Assembly: GCA_051453625.1 (NCBI GenBank)
Contig: JBOZIK010000001.1
Coordinates: 92,910,469 to 92,959,355, forward strand
Length of the DNA: 48,887 nucleotides
From: Welwitschia mirabilis
Taxonomy: Eukaryota > Gnetophyta > Gnetopsida > Welwitschiales
Reading direction: 5' to 3'
Made by a program: the position numbers and the translations under genes. Below the pieces are notes generated by a model. It was given only the letters and a program-made list of their open reading frames with translations. It was not told where the DNA came from and made no database searches. Positions 33,928 to 44,593 of this stretch are shown here, piece after piece; within the stretch, counting starts at the first letter, position 1; each line of letters starts with the position of its first letter.

Positions 33928-34013
33928 CTAGTATGTCATAATTCCTAGTTCTCTATTTCTGCAAACACTGTACCTCAAAGAAAAAAGATTTTCATACTCT
34001 TTTTGACCGAAAA
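33928..34013. other. Left flank repeated across the next gap
   Basis: 33,948-34,013 and 34,815-34,880 are 66-bp copies with one mismatch, starting GTTCTCTATTTCTGC and ending TTTTTGACCGAAAA, on either side of an 801-N run. Confidence 0.9.
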
Positions 34014-34814
34014 NNNNNNNNNNNNNNNNNNNNNNNNNNNNNNNNNNNNNNNNNNNNNNNNNNNNNNNNNNNNNNNNNNNNNNNNNNNNNNNNNNNNNNN
34101 NNNNNNNNNNNNNNNNNNNNNNNNNNNNNNNNNNNNNNNNNNNNNNNNNNNNNNNNNNNNNNNNNNNNNNNNNNNNNNNNNNNNNNNNNNNNNNNNNNNN
34201 NNNNNNNNNNNNNNNNNNNNNNNNNNNNNNNNNNNNNNNNNNNNNNNNNNNNNNNNNNNNNNNNNNNNNNNNNNNNNNNNNNNNNNNNNNNNNNNNNNNN
34301 NNNNNNNNNNNNNNNNNNNNNNNNNNNNNNNNNNNNNNNNNNNNNNNNNNNNNNNNNNNNNNNNNNNNNNNNNNNNNNNNNNNNNNNNNNNNNNNNNNNN
34401 NNNNNNNNNNNNNNNNNNNNNNNNNNNNNNNNNNNNNNNNNNNNNNNNNNNNNNNNNNNNNNNNNNNNNNNNNNNNNNNNNNNNNNNNNNNNNNNNNNNN
34501 NNNNNNNNNNNNNNNNNNNNNNNNNNNNNNNNNNNNNNNNNNNNNNNNNNNNNNNNNNNNNNNNNNNNNNNNNNNNNNNNNNNNNNNNNNNNNNNNNNNN
34601 NNNNNNNNNNNNNNNNNNNNNNNNNNNNNNNNNNNNNNNNNNNNNNNNNNNNNNNNNNNNNNNNNNNNNNNNNNNNNNNNNNNNNNNNNNNNNNNNNNNN
34701 NNNNNNNNNNNNNNNNNNNNNNNNNNNNNNNNNNNNNNNNNNNNNNNNNNNNNNNNNNNNNNNNNNNNNNNNNNNNNNNNNNNNNNNNNNNNNNNNNNNN
34801 NNNNNNNNNNNNNN
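34014..34814. other. Assembly gap, 801 N, with repeated flanks
   Basis: The 66-bp flanks are nearly identical, so the gap may be an unmerged contig overlap, or a real repeat that was not resolved. Confidence 0.95.
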
Positions 34815-34880
34815 GTTCTCTATTTCTGCAAACACTGTACCTCAAGGAAAAAAGATTTTCATACTCTTTTTGACCGAAAA

Positions 34881-36700
34881 GGAAATCTGATTGATTGGTG
34901 TTTTAAACTTCAGATTTCATTTCTACCCCGAAGAATTTTTCGATTCGCAAAAGGTTCTTTGGGTAAAAATTTAATCAAATAGATGAAAATGCTCATATTG
35001 AACAGTGGAAGAAAGAAGAACGCAAAATGCAAAATTCAAAGAAAAAGAGCAAAACAACAAAACAGTAAATAAAAAAGACAAAGACAAGAGGCACCAAGAT
35101 TTACATGATTCAACAATGTGCCTATGTCCACAGGTAATTGGACTTATCTTTCTTATTGCACTAGGAAAGGTTACACCAGCGGAGATTCAACCTACTCTAC
35201 AAATATAGCAACAACAACCCAAGCATGCAAATGAACTCTTGCTTTCTCCTCCATACAGAAGTGGAAAGGAAAACACCAGAAGACAAAACACGTTTGCCTT
35301 CACGCCTACAATCACCTGCTATATCTCATTGTGATACATTGCCAACTTCCTATGCCCCGTTATATAGGTCTTGGCTAGGCATAAATTTAGGAAACCCAAA
35401 AATAAGCATGCCTATCTCTTTCTTAAACAAAGGCATGCTTATCATTTTCTTAATAATATCATTGTTTAATTTTAGCAAAAAATATAACTTCCATGTGCCA
35501 GCTAATAAACACAAATAAATTAGTTTGGCACAAACTAAATTACCCTAGCCCTTAAATTAATGGTCAAAAAGCCCAATTTTAGGCTACAACAGATCAGAGG
35601 TTTGGGAGAAGAGAGCTAGAGATGCTGCCTGGAAACCTGAAAGATATCTTGAAACAAAAGTGATTATTAATCCATCAACTAACTTGAAAATCCCTTTGTA
35701 AGACAGCTTCATACATAGTTGTTGGATAAGCCGTGATGATTTCAAGGTTGATACAATGATGAGAATATTTGAATGAGATGGATGCACATTATCTGTATTG
35801 ACTCTAGAGATTGCCTAGTTGCAAAATTTACATTTGGATGGCACTTGATTAATGAACTACAGTCAAGACTGTTGTGCTTTTTGATTAATTTATTATAGGT
35901 CATCTATTAGTTGCCTGACTTGGTTAGTCAATTGCCCACCTAGTATAACTCAACAAGGTACGCTATTCTCAAATAGAAACTCATCATTATTAGCCATGTC
36001 CTACCTAACCACCCATAGAGCACTCAAATTGTGGCACATAATCATCACAAAAAGTGGATCCACCACTTTAAAGTTGGCCTACCCTCAATGGAACTTAGCC
36101 AATCTGCCAATACAGATTTATTCACTCAAGCTTCCATGCAAATTGTGCAAAGACCTCACATTGTTGTGATGCCCTGATTGTGAGTTGCCTTGTGGTAGAA
36201 AACATTGCCTTTTCATTTTGTTTCCTTAGCAAGTCTGCTTTTGATAAAAAGAAATTAAACCTCCAAAATAAGCCTTTCTTGATTGAAAGATAGAAGTCCT
36301 ACTACTCTTCTTATGCTTGGGTGTAGAATGTCATGCAACCTGAGTGTGAGATACAAATATATAAAATACGTATTTAGAGATAAAGAATAGAATCACAAAG
36401 CAATCATATCCATAAGGTCCTGTATTTACTGAAAGGACATAACCTTTAAAATAAACAGGTAAAAAGAGGTGAAATTGGAAAAAAGTACAATATCAATATC
36501 ATATTTGTTGAATTTGGTAGTTTAAATTTTCTTTCATACAACAGAAAAAGGTACATTACAAGTGTTCACGGGTAACTTATAATACATAACAGATAACACA
36601 TGAACTAGTTTCATACAATATACGAAATTTGTTTCTGCCTAATTGCTTTTTGATTTCCTGGTCAACTGCTTTGCTCGAAATGTTCGTAGTTTTGCTTTCA
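34881..36700. other. Repeat-derived stretch, no gene recognised
   Basis: At 35,085-35,135 the sequence ACCAAGATTTACATGATTCA and GTGCCTATGTCCACAGG resembles the dispersed motif at 5,975-6,015 (ACCAAAGATTTATAGTGGTT). A plus-strand frame at 35,590-35,780 looks weakly coding (ERARDAAWKPERYLETK) but is broken and unrecognised. The open frames at 35,005-35,518 lie in this repeat. Nothing else is supported. Confidence 0.4.
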
Positions 36701-37017
36701 CGTACACTGTTTCGAGTTACTTAGAGTTGGGTGTACTATAAATATTTAAAAGAAAGTTTTATAGAGGAAATACAATGAAAAAACTGCTTAGGAAACAGAA
36801 GAAAACACCAAATTTGAGATTCCATTCAATGTAGAACTATGCCTCCTAAAACGCATGAAGTATTCCTTCCTTCACACTTGTTTGCTCTTAGAAATCTCGG
36901 AAGATAAAGGCACCCATTACAACTTCCACAAGAAAGAACTTTCACTAAAGATGGCCCTAAAATCGATGAAAGGGAGCTCAAAACAATACGATGGCTGTCA
37001 AGTTAACAAAAGCATTC

Positions 37018-37185
37018 TCACCCGCCATTTGTTTCTTTTTGTTTATCCATTAGCATCGCCCATTCTTTTGAATATTGACAAGCAAGAGGAAGAGCAAGGG
37101 TACAGGCATAAATAGAAACCAGTACAGCACTGCACAGGATGAATCCCAAGAACCCTGTCAATGTCTCTTTTAGAGTCACTGCCAT
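37018..37185 (-). CDS. Candidate small membrane protein, 55 residues, unrecognised
   Basis: An ATG at 37,185 in a good plant context (TAAATGGCA) opens a 55-codon frame ending in TGA at 37,018-37,020. Residues 1-9 are polar (MAVTLKETL), residues 11-36 form one hydrophobic, probably membrane-spanning segment, and residues 38-55 are polar and charged (QYSKEW, KQKET). A possible splice donor (GGCGG^GTGAGA) overlaps the stop codon, so the protein could instead continue into an exon near 36,700, where an acceptor (GAAACAG) is followed by an open stretch. Upstream are a TATA-like site and a G-box. I recognise no family, and a chance ORF is not excluded. Confidence 0.35.
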   Translation of the reverse strand: MAVTLKETLTGFLGFILCSAVLVSIYACTLALPLACQYSKEWAMLMDKQKETNGG

Positions 37186-37225
37186 TTACTTTATAATTCG
37201 AGAAAGATTTAAACAGCTCTCTTAT

Positions 37226-37233
37226 TATCTATA
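37226..37233 (-). promoter_or_regulatory. TATA-like site for the 55-residue ORF
   Basis: On the minus strand this reads TATAGATA, within GTGTATAGATAATAAG, and ends about 40 nt before the candidate ATG. The implied leader would be very short. It is a plausible core promoter only if the ORF is real. Confidence 0.3.
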
Positions 37234-37342
37234 CACTCTCTCTAACACCTTGAAAACTTGCGAAGATTCCTTTTTAATTATTATTAATTTGAGAATCATG
37301 ACGACCCCACGGATTATTGTGTCGGGGAGGCTTGCTTTCTTT

Positions 37343-37348
37343 CACGTG
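37343..37348. promoter_or_regulatory. G-box (CACGTG)
   Basis: A palindromic CACGTG in the context GTCACGTGAAAG lies about 158 bp upstream of the candidate 55-residue ORF, a usual position for a plant bZIP/bHLH-bound G-box. The match is exact; function is inferred from position. Confidence 0.35.
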
Positions 37349-37449
37349 ACATGCTCTGGGAATTCACTAAAATATTCCACCACCACCACTTTGGTATCTC
37401 ATTTACTTAATTTTCATGTTGATAGGAATAACGTATTCCTGAGTGTTAC

Positions 37450-38330
37450 ATAGCGTAACATTGTTTTTTTCAAGTTTTAATCTTTATTTTTTTAATTTTC
37501 TTAAATTATTAATCAAAAAAATTAAGTTGTTTGACTAGCATTTTGTCTATAATAAAACATAGTATCATTGTAAATTTTTAAAATTTATTTTTAATAACAA
37601 TTTTTAATATTTTTAAGTAATACAAAAGTAATTACAATTTCCATAGGATTTAATGCCATGAGAAAGCAATTGCTTTTATTTGGCCATGTAAAGCACTGAT
37701 CTTTATGATGTAATATAGTTGGCCATGAATTGACTTCTTCTAAAAAGATTTTTAAAAAAATAATGTAAATATTATGATCCTTTTTAAAAGTTTTTTGATC
37801 AATTTTATTCATATTTTAACAACAACAATAATCTAATGATATATGTGATAACAATATTTTTTTTGGACGAGAGGCCATCCCTAGTCACTGATTATCTAGG
37901 ATAGTGTTAAAGACTTCTTTAACAAATTATTTTTTATATAATAAACAAAAAATTAATTTAAAAACAAAAACCTAATTTTTGAAACAATGTACCTAATTTA
38001 TGGGGCCAAGATTCACCTATAAAATGACACCTTGACAAACGCACGTGATGACAATGTAATCAACAACATTCTGAACTAAAGAATTCAGTCTAAAGAAATC
38101 GCTCTGAAGAATGGCATTCAAATTAGTGTGTACTAAGCTCTGCAAACACGTATAAGCAGTTGCAATAAGTAGGTTTGAAATGCTACTAATTAACATTTTA
38201 CTTTTGAAATTGTCCTGTTTTTGAAATGCTTTTACCTTCATTGTGATACTTAAATGCACTGAAAGTTAATGAAAATGAAAGAGGCGAAAAACTATGGGCT
38301 ATGGAGTATCCTTTCTTTCACTTCTTCTCA
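37450..38330. other. AT-rich spacer
   Basis: Very AT-rich with long T/A tracts. A 80-codon minus-strand frame at 38,017-38,259 has no family resemblance or splice context and is not called as a gene. Confidence 0.4.
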
Positions 38331-38339
38331 CTCGTGTGG

Positions 38340-39240
38340 AAGCTTTGAATAAGTCTTTATTAGACCATTGTATCAAACATATAATATTGTGTTCGAATGA
38401 TTATCAAAAAGCTAAATCATATTTTTAAACTTGATCAAGCTATAGTTTGATCTAATATTTTTGTTGATTTTTTGTATTGTCTCTAAATTTTTCTTTTAAG
38501 CATATTCTTTTTGGAAATCAAGAAGTCTTTCTCATCATTGAGAGACCTGTTTGTTTCTCTTAAGTTAATGAATTTTTCTTTGAAAAGGATGTTATCTAGC
38601 TGGATAATTTTGATTATTCTAAATTTATTTTAGGTTTAGGCTTGTAGATATTTGCTTTAAGTGTTTTTTTTGCTGTAAAATTCATTCTCTTTATGGATCT
38701 TACATGTTTTTATTTTTTGACATTGCTATTTGATACGCTAGTGTTTTAATTTTTAATTTTAGCTTATGTATATGACACTACCATTTTTTATTTCTTTAAG
38801 TTATGTACATGATATTGTCTTTTTATGTGAGGCAACAAAAAACATAGAGATTTGATACACTTACTTAAAGAAAGAAGAAAATTAACAAAAGTAAACCATT
38901 ATTAATTTTTTAATTGTGTGCATGATGTCATCTTTCTAATTGAAAGAGGAAAAAACTATTTTAAAAATATTAGATCAAATTGTAGCTTGATCAGTTTTTA
39001 AAATACTATATGTTTGATACAATGATTTGATAAAGGTCAACTATATAATATTGTGTTCGAATGATTTCCAAGCATTGATTTTGAGAGCAATGATATTGTG
39101 TTCGAATGATTATCAAAAGCTGAAATCATATTTTTAAAACATGTTTGATCAGCTTTTACAAAAGCATCAGCATGATCAGTTTTAAAAATATTATATGTTT
39201 GATTAGCTTTTACAAAAATCACTCTGAAGCTCATCCATGC
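38340..39240. repeat. Imperfect repeats of a GTGTTCGAATGATT block
   Basis: ATATTGTGTTCGAATGATT followed by ATCAAAA(A)GCT and ATCATATTTTTAAA occurs at about 38,385-38,430 and 39,090-39,135. A shorter relative lies at 39,049, and several TTTGATCAGCTTTTACAAAA units at 39,140-39,220. The family is unknown. Confidence 0.55.
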
Positions 39241-39959
39241 ACATGAGTTTTATGAAAGTGATTTAGTTATTTCTAAAGTAAATATTAAAAATGTAATACC
39301 TAAAGAAACTATCAAATCTTATTTATTTTGATATTATTAATTTATATTTATGAGATTAATAAATTTATTTTGGATAATTAGTTTATTTAAGTAGTTCCTT
39401 GGTTGTAACTTCAAAGATGTTTAGCAAGGTAAACCTTTTATTTCGATATTGCTTGATTATGTTAATGAAAGGGTTGTAGTAAGGTTTTTAATGGTAGTTT
39501 AAGTTATATTTGTTTAATCATGTTTGTAATTATTCATATGGTGATTATGGTAAATTAAAATATTTTTATAGCAATCATTAGAATGTAAGCTATCAAAGAT
39601 CAATTGTCGAAAGAACATTTAGGCTACATGATATTAGGAATAATTAATGGATGTTTACATGGTCACCACAAATTGGGTGACTTAACAAACTTTTTCCCAA
39701 TAATATGATAGTTGAAGTTTTTTTGCAATTACATTATGGTAGGCTTTATGTTCTTGAGATTTTTCTAAGAAGTTCTAAAAGATTAGACATTAGAATTAAG
39801 TGAGTATTTTTATGAAAACTAGTATATAGAAAACACACCTTTCATTTACGCATGTATCTAATGATTTATGAAATATTATTGTGATTAAATTTATTTACAT
39901 ACACATTTGAATACTTTTTAAAACCAGAGTGTATTTTAATAATATTCAAAACACAAAGT

Positions 39960-40860
39960 ACTAGATTAATCTCCAAGATCCCTCTTTTGTGATAAATTAG
40001 GTGTTCTTAAATTAGGTATTCTTTGTTAAATTAGGTTTCTTTTAATTAGGTGTTCTTAAGTTAAGTTCTGTTTAAATTATGTTTATTTAAATTTATTTTT
40101 TTAGATTAAGTTAATATTAATTTTAAATTAAGTTCTTTAAAATTGATTTAAGTTCTCGAGTTTAAGTCTTCTCCTTTATAGTTTACAGACCAATTAATTT
40201 AAGTTCTTTAGAATTAAGTTATTGTAAATTAATATTTTTTTACATCTATTAAGATTTAAAAATTTATTAAATTTAAATTAGATTTTTTAAATTAAGTTTA
40301 AATTAGTTTATTTTTAAATTTATTAAGTTAAAAAAATTTTTTACATTAACTTTTTCAAAAATTAAGTTTAAATTAAGTTGTTTTAAAATTAATTTTACTA
40401 TAGAGTCAATTGTAATAAAGGAGTTTACATTAAGTATTTTAAAATTAAGTTTAAAAAATTTAAAAATTTACGTTTTACTTAAATTAAGTTTAAAAAATTT
40501 AGGGTTTAAGTTTTTTTAAACTTAGGTTTAAAAAATTTAAAATTTAAGTTTTACTTAAATTAAGTCTAAAAAATTTAGGGTTTCTAACATCAACTTTTTA
40601 GATATCATGTTAGAGGAAACAAACTTTATTTTAAAATTAAACTTAAATGCCTTTATATTAGACATTTTAAATTTTCATGACTTCCTTTGTTTTTAAAATC
40701 AAAATTTAAGTTCTTCATAAAGTAATTCTTTAGAAAATTAAGTTTTTTAACTTAAAAATATTTTTAAACAAGTGTTTTTAAATTAGGTTTTAAAAAAATG
40801 AATTTTTTAAATTGCAACTAGCTTTTTGACATAAGTTTTTCATCCTTTTAATTATCTTCA
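39960..40860. repeat. AT-rich array of TTAAATTAAGTTT units
   Basis: Dozens of degenerate units of TTAAATTAAGTTTAAA and AAAAATTTAGGGTTT type, about 12-40 bp apart, with almost no G or C. It directly precedes the Helitron coding region and has no coding potential. Confidence 0.7.
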
Positions 40861-42470
40861 TTTTCTAAATGTAGTTTCTACATGTATTTTATTTATCTAG
40901 AATGGATTCTAAGATTAAACACTAACAAGATCTAAATTGTAAAAGGCAAAGAAGATATCGTGAGAGGCAAAGACTTCATAGGAAAATTGAAAACTCAGCA
41001 AACTCTTTAAACATATGTAATGATATCAATGATAACTATAATCCAAAAGGTATAAGTTATTTTTGCTTATATCTTTACTGTTTTATTAAGACTAGGTTTG
41101 TAACATAATTACTTCTTTTATATGTTCATAAATAATATAAACAATGCAGCTCTTCGACATAGTGCAAGAACTAAATCAATAAATTGAAGACATGCCCACA
41201 AAAATAACCCCATTAATACCAGTCAGTGAACAGGTAAAAAACAATGGTAGGACATCTATAAGTCACGTGTGTAATACACAAAGTCCTTTATCATTAACAC
41301 CAAGACAAGAATATGTAAGGTGACAAAAATAGATTATGGGAGAGGATGATTATTATAATCAATAATCATGCTTACAGAGATAATGATGAAAAAGGCAGTT
41401 TAATGCAATAGTATCAAATTTTGATGCCCTCTTCTCTACAAGAAGTCTTAACCAAACATTACAATAGCCTCTATATCCTGACTTACATAAGTCTAATTAT
41501 GATATATCTAAAGGAATTAAGACATTTTGGAGAGAAATACGAGCCTTTGCACAACCAAAATCATGCACAGTTTGTAATGAGATGTATCAGTCTATAGAGT
41601 TGGTATAAGGCAAACATGGCCCTACTTATAGATGGTGTTAATATGAGAAAAGGGAAGGGATCATAGCTAACGATGAAGAAATTAGTTGTTTCTTTTCTTA
41701 GAACGATATGAATCCAGAACCTCATCCATTTGTTTTGTCCCATCTTACACTGGTTGAAGAGATACGTATTTCAAGGATAAATCCATTGCTGCAAGTTACA
41801 CATGCAACGGGTGGTCAATTAATAAATCGAGGGCACACAATAAGCTTTCCACAAGATGTGTCACATATTGTAAGCGTTTTGCCCTATAGACTTACACAAA
41901 TACCAATCCTTATTCTAAAGAGAATGGATCAAATCAGAATAAAATATAATTTTATTGTAAAAAAGAGACGAGTTTATCATGCTTTATGTTGTAAGAACCT
42001 TTCTACCAAGATGTGAAGATAGAGATGCATGCCTTAGATGACATCAATGATGATGAAGATGTAAATGTATTTCATATGCTTCGAGACATTACTCTTAGTG
42101 AAGATAAAGGGAATATCAAGTTATATTTTGATGGTTTGGTTCTAGAAACGAATGAGTCTAATATCATTCAACACACATTTTCAGTTACCACATGATATCC
42201 TCAACCTAAAAGAGAACTTGATGCTATAAAGAACTAGCTGCAAAACTCGTATAACAATCCCTCAATAAGTGCTCAAAGGCCATTACTAGGAGAGTCGCTA
42301 ATCAATGATTTTAACACTAGAGTTATGCTATCAATGTCATTTTCATCATTATTTTCTAGAGGCAAGTGTGATATTCTTGCACGGAGAGCTAAAGATATCA
42401 AGCTACATGAGTTTATAAAGAATCTTTTAAGATATAAAAATGGAATATTTGGCCGTCATCCTCGATTTTA

Positions 42471-42554
42471 GTAAGTACTTCTTCATTTGTTTATTTCATT
42501 AATGAATTTAATGGGACAATTTTTAAACCTTAATTAATTTATTTTTCATTGTAG
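42471..42554 (+). other. Candidate intron within the Helitron-like N domain
   Basis: Between HPRF (ending at 42,468) and YYMFNMI lies an 84-nt AT-rich segment that begins GTAAGT and ends TTGTAG. Removing it joins the two halves in frame, leaving one TAG that would be a decayed CAG. Copy B has the same segment, but its donor is changed to ATAAGT. Confidence 0.6.
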
Positions 42555-42578
42555 GTATTATATGTTTAACATGATTAC

Positions 42579-42678
42579 NNNNNNNNNNNNNNNNNNNNNN
42601 NNNNNNNNNNNNNNNNNNNNNNNNNNNNNNNNNNNNNNNNNNNNNNNNNNNNNNNNNNNNNNNNNNNNNNNNNNNNNN
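42579..42678. other. Assembly gap, 100 N
   Basis: Placeholder-sized gap between Helitron copies A and B; true length unknown. Confidence 0.95.
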
Positions 42679-44593
42679 AAAGGAGTTGATGATGCTTTAT
42701 GCTTTAAAAATAAAATGATCCTTTGTACCAAGATGTTGAGATAGACATGCATGCCTTAGATGACATTAATATTGATGAAGATGTTAATGTATTTCATATG
42801 CTTTAAGACATTACTCTTAGTAAAGAGGACAGGAATTTCAAGCTACATTTTGAGGGTCCAATTCTAAAAATGAATGAGTTTAATATCATTCAACACATGT
42901 TTTTAGTTGTTACACAATATCCTCAACTTAAAAAAGAACTTTATGCTATAAATAATTGGTTGCAAAACTCGTATAATGGTCGCTCAACAAATGCTCAATG
43001 ACCATTACTAAGAGAGTCATCAATCAATGATTTAACACTAGAGGTATGCTATCAATGTCATTTCCATCATTATTTCCTACAGGCAAGTGTAATAGTCTTG
43101 CATGAAGTGTTAAAGATGTCACGTTACATGAGTTTGCAAAGCATCTTTTAAGATACAAAGATGGAATATTTTGTCATCATCCTCAATGTCCATAAGTACT
43201 TCCTCATTTGCTTATTTCATTAGTGAATTTAATGGGACAATTTTTAAACCCTGAACAAATTATTTTCTAGTTTAGTATTATTTGTTCAACATGATTATGA
43301 GACACAAGGCACTTAGATATACAATAGTGTTCTTAAAAAAGAGCATAGATGATGCCCCAATTACAAGAGAAAAATTACACGAATAAATGAACAATTATCC
43401 ATCAAGTAAAATAATAGATAACTTGATGAGATATGGAAGTTCTCTAAGAGGTACACCTTCTTATTGGAAGAAAATCAAATATGAGTTATGAAATATGGTT
43501 ACCCAGCTTGGAACTCCTATGATATTCTTTACTTTAAGCACTGCAGATTTGTATTGGTCCGATCTATATGATATCATGCCCAATGAACAACCACAACATC
43601 TGTCTGAAGCAAGATGATGACGATGGCAAAACATCATTAAAAATTCAAACATTGTCTCAAAGTACATGTATAACCGTCATAAAAAATTTAAAGAGGTAAT
43701 TATAATAAAGGAGTTTAATGTTGTAAACTACTGGACATGATTTGAATGGCAAAATAGGGATTCTCCACATGTACATGGGTTTTTATGGATAAAAGGAGCT
43801 CCTAACATGGAAGTACTTAACTAGAGTGATGATACAACACTAGAAAATGTACAGAAATTTTTCAATTTCTGTATTGTTAAACTAAGTACCTACCTTATAC
43901 AAATTTGGAATTCTTTCATTTCAGCCTATTCTAGTAAAAGATTATACCATTTGTTTAGATCCATTAGTTTGTATAGAATCTAATGCAGATTTTGATGGGG
44001 ATCAGATGTTTGTACATGTAGCTTTATCTAAAAAGCAATTTTGGATCTCATTTACTCATGTTTTCTTGTACAAATTTGTTGTATCCAAGTAGTGGAAGTC
44101 CTATTACTATACCAACACAAGATATGATTCTTGAACTTTATATATTAACCACTGATAAAAACCAGGATATTTCTAAATTTAGGTACCACTTGTCTGATGA
44201 ATATGATAGAGTAAATGCTATAAATAAAAGTTATATCTTCTTTATTACATGTTTAGTTAATTACTATGTTTTAGACATTATAGTAATCTTTGTTTCTACA
44301 GGCCCCAAGAAGGAACATGGATCTTCATTCATGTCAATTACAAAAAAAAGACCTCAAACATATAGAATTAGATCAAAATTATACAACCTTATTGAATAGT
44401 ATTCAAAAACATATAGTTTGTAAACCAGGAGCATGTTTGAGAAGACGAAATGATCAACAAATGTGTAGGTATCCATAAACTACTACTCTTATAGAAATTT
44501 AAATATATTCAAACTATAGATACTGATACTTATTATTTCATGTAGATATAACATTCCATGGGAGTTATAAACTCATGGTTCTAGATTATATAT

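Larger units (their letters stand above)
41965..43300. repeat. Internal tandem duplication A/B of the Helitron
   Basis: Copy A (about 41,965-42,578) and copy B (about 42,679-43,300) are collinear with an offset of about 720 bp. Shared blocks are CTACCAAGATGT, ATGCATGCCTTAGATGACAT, GATGAAGATGT(A/T)AATGTATT, ACTAGAG(T/G)TATGCTATCAA and AATTTAATGGGACAATTTTT. Between them lies a 100-N gap. Only copy B continues into the Rep domain. Confidence 0.85.
40902..44478 (+). pseudogene. Helitron RepHel, N-terminal and HUH Rep part
   Basis: A start at 40,902 gives MDSKIKH, a stop and QDLNCKRQRRYRERQRLHRK, the basic N-terminus usual in plant RepHel proteins. A DUF6570-like region follows (SCTVCNEM at about 41,560; NPEPHPFVLSHLTLVEEIRI and LPYRLTQIPILILKR, 41,708-41,925). 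The Helitron-like N domain reads SLFSRGKCDILARRAKDIKL and LLRYKNGIFGRHPRF (42,340-42,468), and in the second copy YYLFNMIMRHKALRYTIVFL, TPSYWKKIKYEL and GTPMIFFTLSTADLYWSDLY (43,275-43,570). The HUH motif PHVHGFLWIKG is at 43,765-43,797, the histidines at 43,768-43,776. CKPGACLRRRNDQQMCRYP closes the segment at about 44,420-44,478. Stops and frameshifts mean it is inactive. Confidence 0.85.

Noticed and set aside
35590-35780. Plus-strand coding-like stretch with ERARDAAWKPERYLETK
   Set aside because: Broken by stops and not recognised; possibly a transposon scrap, insufficient to call.
35900-36180. Possible Copia RNase H end (SANTDLFTQASMQ against QLADIFTKAL)
   Set aside because: Only a handful of residues agree and the upstream conserved blocks are missing.
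38017-38259. 80-codon minus-strand frame
   Set aside because: No family resemblance, no splice or promoter context, AT-rich surroundings.
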